From assembly GCA_015661535.1 (NCBI GenBank), contig DQVY01000300.1:1-8415 (forward strand): 8,415 nt of DNA, in the 5' to 3' direction. Source of the stretch: Sulfurovum sp. GTDB taxonomy: Bacteria > Campylobacterota > Campylobacteria > Campylobacterales > Sulfurovaceae. Under the pieces are notes generated by a model, which worked only from the letters and a program-made list of their open reading frames with translations, was not told the DNA's origin and searched no databases. This document shows positions 5,349 to 8,415 of this stretch, piece after piece (within the stretch, counting starts at the first letter, position 1; each line of letters opens with the position of its first letter). The position numbers and the translations under genes are program-made.

Positions 5349-8300
5349 ATGTCAGAAGAACCAAGGTCCAAACCTCAATTTACCCACTTACACTTACACA
5401 CAGAATACTCTTTACTTGACGGTGCAAACAAGATAAAAGTACTCGCAAAAAAAATCAAAGAGCAGGGTATGACTTCTGTGGCTATGACGGACCATGGTAA
5501 CTTGTTTGGTTGTATCGATTTTTATAACACCATGAAAAAAGAGGGCATTAAACCTATCATCGGTATGGAAGCCTATGTGCATAACCAGGAAGAGTTAGGG
5601 GACAAGTCAGTACGTCAGCGTTTTCACCTCTGTCTCTATGCCAAAAATGATGTGGGCTATAAAAATTTGATGTTTCTCTCTTCTCAAGCATATATCAAAG
5701 GGTTTTACTACTATCCGCGTATTAACTGGGAACTGCTTAAGAACAATTGTGAAGGGCTTGTCTGTTCGAGTGCCTGTTTACAAGGTGAAGTGAATTGGCA
5801 GTTGAATTTAAGTGAACGTAACATTAAATTTGGTGCGAAAGGCTATGATGAGGCTAAAAAAGTGGCTTTACGTTACAAAGAGGTTTTTGGTGATGACTTT
5901 TATCTTGAATTAATGCGTCATGGCATTGGAGACCAGCACCGTATAGACAAACAGATCATTAAACTCTCTCAAGAGACAGGCATCAAAATAGTGGCGACCA
6001 ACGATACGCACTACACAGAACAAAAAGATGCAGATGCCCATGAAGCCTTTATGTGTATCGCGATGAACAAATTGTATGACGATCCTAACCGTCTGCGTCA
6101 CTCCGTGCATGAGTTCTATGTGAAGTCACCGGAGCAGATGGCAGCACTTTTTGCAGATATTCCCGAAGCCATAGAAGCCACACAAGAGATAGCAGACAAA
6201 TGTAATTTGGAGATAAAACTGGGAGACCCGACCCCGCCTAATTTTAAATTTGCAAGAGAACGTGCAGCAGAGTCAAAGATAGCACTGCCATTTCCAGACA
6301 TTGAGTATTCTCTTGAGAACGACATTGTCCTTTTTGTAGAAGAGTCCAAACGCGGGCTTGAAGAACGCTTAAAAATTGTGCCTGAAGAGAAACATCAAGA
6401 GTATAGAGATAGGCTTCAAGTAGAAATGGACATTATCAATAAGATGAAATTTCCCGGCTATATGCTCATTGTATGGGACTTTGTGGATGCTGCCAAACAG
6501 ATGGGTATACCTGTGGGACCGGGACGTGGGTCTGCTGCAGGGTCATTGGTCGCATTCTCTCTTGGTATCACAGATATTGACCCTATGCCTTATGGGCTTC
6601 TTTTTGAGAGGTTTCTAAACCCAGAACGTATCTCTATGCCAGATATCGATATGGACTTTTGTCAGGCACGCCGTCAAGAGATACTCGATTATGTGGTAGA
6701 TAAGTACGGGCGTGTGAATGTGGCACAGATTATTACCTTTGGTAAATTACTTGCAAAAGGGGTGATCCGTGATGTTGCGCGTGTGCTTGATATGCCATAT
6801 TCTAAAGCAGATGCTATGGCTAAACTCATCCCTGATGAACTCGGAATTGATTTAAAAGGTTCGTATGAAAAAGAACCCAAAATTGCTGAGCTTTTAGAAC
6901 GTGATCCGCAGGCAAAACGCACCTGGGAGTATGCACTGGCACTAGAAGGGCTGAACCGAAATGCGGGTACACATGCAGCGGGTGTTGTGATCTCCAATGA
7001 ACCACTGTGGCAAAAGACACCTTTGTTTAAACCTACAGGTCTGGATACCCTGGCGACACAATATTCGGGGAAATATGTAGAAGATGTGGATCTCATTAAG
7101 TTTGACTTTTTGGGACTGAAAACCCTGACAGTCATTGAAGAAGCTTTGCAGTTGGTAGAACGCCGGTATGGCAAACGTATCAACTTTGTGGAAGAGAATA
7201 TTGAAGACCCTAAAGTGTATGAATACATTAGCAAGGGAGATACTTTAGGCTTGTTCCAAATTGAATCCGCAGGTATGCAGGATCTGGCAAAAAAACTCAA
7301 ACCAAACGGCTTTGAAGATATTATTGCGATGCTCGCACTCTACCGTCCTGGTCCTATGGAGTCAGGGATGTTAGATGACTTTGTTGAACGTAAACACGGA
7401 CGTCAAAAAATTACTTATGAATTTCCAGAGTTGGAGCCCATATTGAAACCAACCTATGGGGTGATCGTCTACCAAGAACAGGTTATGCAGATTGTACAGA
7501 TCATTGGTGGCTTCAGTTTGGGCGGTGCAGACCTGGTACGTAGGGCGATGGGTAAAAAAATTAAAGAAGAGATGGACAAACTGCAAGGTGAATTTGCAGA
7601 CGGTGCAGTCAAAAAAGGTTTTGACAGACAAAAAGCTTTTGACCTTTTTGATCTTATTGTAAAGTTTGCCGGCTACGGGTTTAACAAATCACACTCTGCT
7701 GCCTATGCGATGATCACCTTTTATACTTCGTATCTAAAATTCTATTACCCTACAGAGTTTATGGCTGCTATTTTGACTTTGGAAAAAAACAATACAGATA
7801 AAGTTGTAAAGTATGTGGATGAAGTAAAAAAGATGGGGATGAAACTGCTGCCGCCTGACATTAACAAATCAGGACTGGTATTTGAAGCCCGAAACATTGA
7901 CGGTGAAGAAGTGGTTATGTTCGGTATGGGTGCAGTCAAAGGTGCAGGGGACATAGCGATTAACACTATGTTGGAAGCCAGAGGAGACGATGAGTTTAAA
8001 GATTTTTCAGATTTTGTTTCACGTATTGATGCAAGTAAAGTGAATAAAAGGGTGATCGAGTCTTTGGTAAAAGCAGGGGCCTTTGACAGTTTTGGATACT
8101 CGCGAAAAGCAATGCTGTCACAGTTGGAAGATATCGTGGAGATGGCGAAGAAAGCAGGCGATGCAAAGAAACAGGCGGTCAATTCTCTCTGGGGTGATGA
8201 TGAAGAACTTACCTCTGTCACACTGGAACTCACAGATATGCAAGAGTTTGAACCTATGGAGATACTGGAGATGGAGAAAGAGTCTCTAGGCTTTTACGTT

Positions 8301-8415
8301 TCGGGGCATCCTCTGGACAAATACAGAGAACAACTGGATGGTATTAACTATACACTTAGCTCAGAGATAGATGACCTGGCAGATGGTTCCCAGGCGATGT
8401 TCATAGGCAAGATAG
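5349..8415 (+). CDS. dnaE: DNA polymerase III alpha subunit DnaE (3' end beyond the window)
   Basis: This is the replicative DNA polymerase catalytic subunit. It is cut by the right edge after 1022 codons (E. coli DnaE has 1160). The start is firm: ATG 5349 follows an in-frame TGA (5346-5348), and AAAGG (5337-5341) lies 7 nt upstream. Domains in order: a PHP domain ('THLHLHTEYSLLDG' at 12-25, 'MTDHGN' at 46-51, 'ATNDTHY' ending at 222); the palm with 'GPGRGSAAGS' at 390-399 and catalytic 'PDIDMDF' with D432/D434, plus D586 in 'KFDFLGLKTLT' (equal to E. coli D401/D403/D555); 'LYRPGPMESGM', 'YQEQVMQI' and 'GFNKSHSAAYAM' of the fingers; the helix-hairpin-helix region ('VIESLVKAGAFDSFG'); a degenerate clamp-binding motif near 944-948; and 'LGFYVSGHPLDKY' leading into the OB domain. 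The tau-binding C-terminus lies outside. All nine PHP metal ligands seem to be present, unlike E. coli. No frameshift or intein was seen. Confidence 0.97.
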   Translation, partial: MSEEPRSKPQFTHLHLHTEYSLLDGANKIKVLAKKIKEQGMTSVAMTDHGNLFGCIDFYNTMKKEGIKPIIGMEAYVHNQEELGDKSVRQRFHLCLYAKNDVGYKNLMFLSSQAYIKGFYYYPRINWELLKNNCEGLVCSSACLQGEVNWQLNLSERNIKFGAKGYDEAKKVALRYKEVFGDDFYLELMRHGIGDQHRIDKQIIKLSQETGIKIVATNDTHYTEQKDADAHEAFMCIAMNKLYDDPNRLRHSVHEFYVKSPEQMAALFADIPEAIEATQEIADKCNLEIKLGDPTPPNFKFARERAAESKIALPFPDIEYSLENDIVLFVEESKRGLEERLKIVPEEKHQEYRDRLQVEMDIINKMKFPGYMLIVWDFVDAAKQMGIPVGPGRGSAAGSLVAFSLGITDIDPMPYGLLFERFLNPERISMPDIDMDFCQARRQEILDYVVDKYGRVNVAQIITFGKLLAKGVIRDVARVLDMPYSKADAMAKLIPDELGIDLKGSYEKEPKIAELLERDPQAKRTWEYALALEGLNRNAGTHAAGVVISNEPLWQKTPLFKPTGLDTLATQYSGKYVEDVDLIKFDFLGLKTLTVIEEALQLVERRYGKRINFVEENIEDPKVYEYISKGDTLGLFQIESAGMQDLAKKLKPNGFEDIIAMLALYRPGPMESGMLDDFVERKHGRQKITYEFPELEPILKPTYGVIVYQEQVMQIVQIIGGFSLGGADLVRRAMGKKIKEEMDKLQGEFADGAVKKGFDRQKAFDLFDLIVKFAGYGFNKSHSAAYAMITFYTSYLKFYYPTEFMAAILTLEKNNTDKVVKYVDEVKKMGMKLLPPDINKSGLVFEARNIDGEEVVMFGMGAVKGAGDIAINTMLEARGDDEFKDFSDFVSRIDASKVNKRVIESLVKAGAFDSFGYSRKAMLSQLEDIVEMAKKAGDAKKQAVNSLWGDDEELTSVTLELTDMQEFEPMEILEMEKESLGFYVSGHPLDKYREQLDGINYTLSSEIDDLADGSQAMFIGKI

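Noticed and set aside
5242..5436. A 64-codon open frame on + before and into dnaE
   Set aside because: It overlaps the firmly placed start of dnaE in another frame, has no ribosome-binding site and its sequence looks like no protein family; it is a shadow.
6689..7300. A 203-codon open frame on the minus strand
   Set aside because: It lies wholly opposite the conserved polymerase core of dnaE; the Ser-rich low-complexity composition is typical of an antisense shadow. The 162-codon minus frame at 7745-8233 is rejected for the same reason.

Overview
The window looks like chromosome from a Campylobacterota (Epsilonproteobacteria) member, most likely a marine nitrate-respiring chemolithotroph of the Sulfurovum/Sulfurimonas kind. 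This rests on a low-to-moderate GC content, AT-rich promoters, a run of genes matching the tail of the epsilonproteobacterial nap order (napAGHB-F-L-D, with the WD40-like NapL that is typical of this phylum), and a DnaE that keeps an intact-looking PHP metal site. The genus is inference; the nap assignment is firmer.

Region 1 (1-2554, + strand) is the 3' part of a periplasmic nitrate reductase operon: napF (four Cys motifs, iron-sulfur protein), a small acidic protein of unknown function, napL (exported beta-propeller), napD (NapA chaperone) and a second small unknown protein. Genes are tightly packed (6 bp gap, ATGA overlap, 27 bp gap, 0 bp gap), so they are probably co-transcribed. Nitrate reduction itself is done by NapA/NapB, which should lie to the left of the window; the genes here serve maturation and support.

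Region 2 (2555-3891, + strand) is a two-gene unit after a roughly 100 bp AT-rich gap with promoter-like sequence: an exported class II-type monohaem cytochrome c and an exported periplasmic adaptor (membrane fusion) protein. No RND/ABC pump or outer-membrane channel gene follows, so the adaptor is an orphan here. The unit ends at a near-perfect palindrome (3899-3926) that matches the E. coli CRP consensus TGTGA-N6-TCACA and lacks a T-run, so it reads better as an operator than as a terminator.

Region 3 (3892-5213) holds a DJ-1/PfpI-family protein on + and an alpha/beta-hydrolase (phospholipase/carboxylesterase family) on -. They converge and overlap by 15 bp at their 3' ends.

Region 4 (5214-8415, + strand) is a short divergent promoter region followed by dnaE, the replicative DNA polymerase III alpha subunit. 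It is cut by the right edge of the window after 1022 codons. No RNA genes, CRISPR arrays, insertion sequences or tRNA-associated attachment sites were seen. There is no gene-free stretch above 300 bases; the longest gaps are about 105, 131 and 135 bases.

I did not find a clearly new system. The items most worth a second look are the orphan cytochrome/adaptor pair, the CRP-like palindrome, the strong internal ribosome-binding site in napF, the two uncharacterised small proteins in the nap operon, and the intact PHP site in DnaE.
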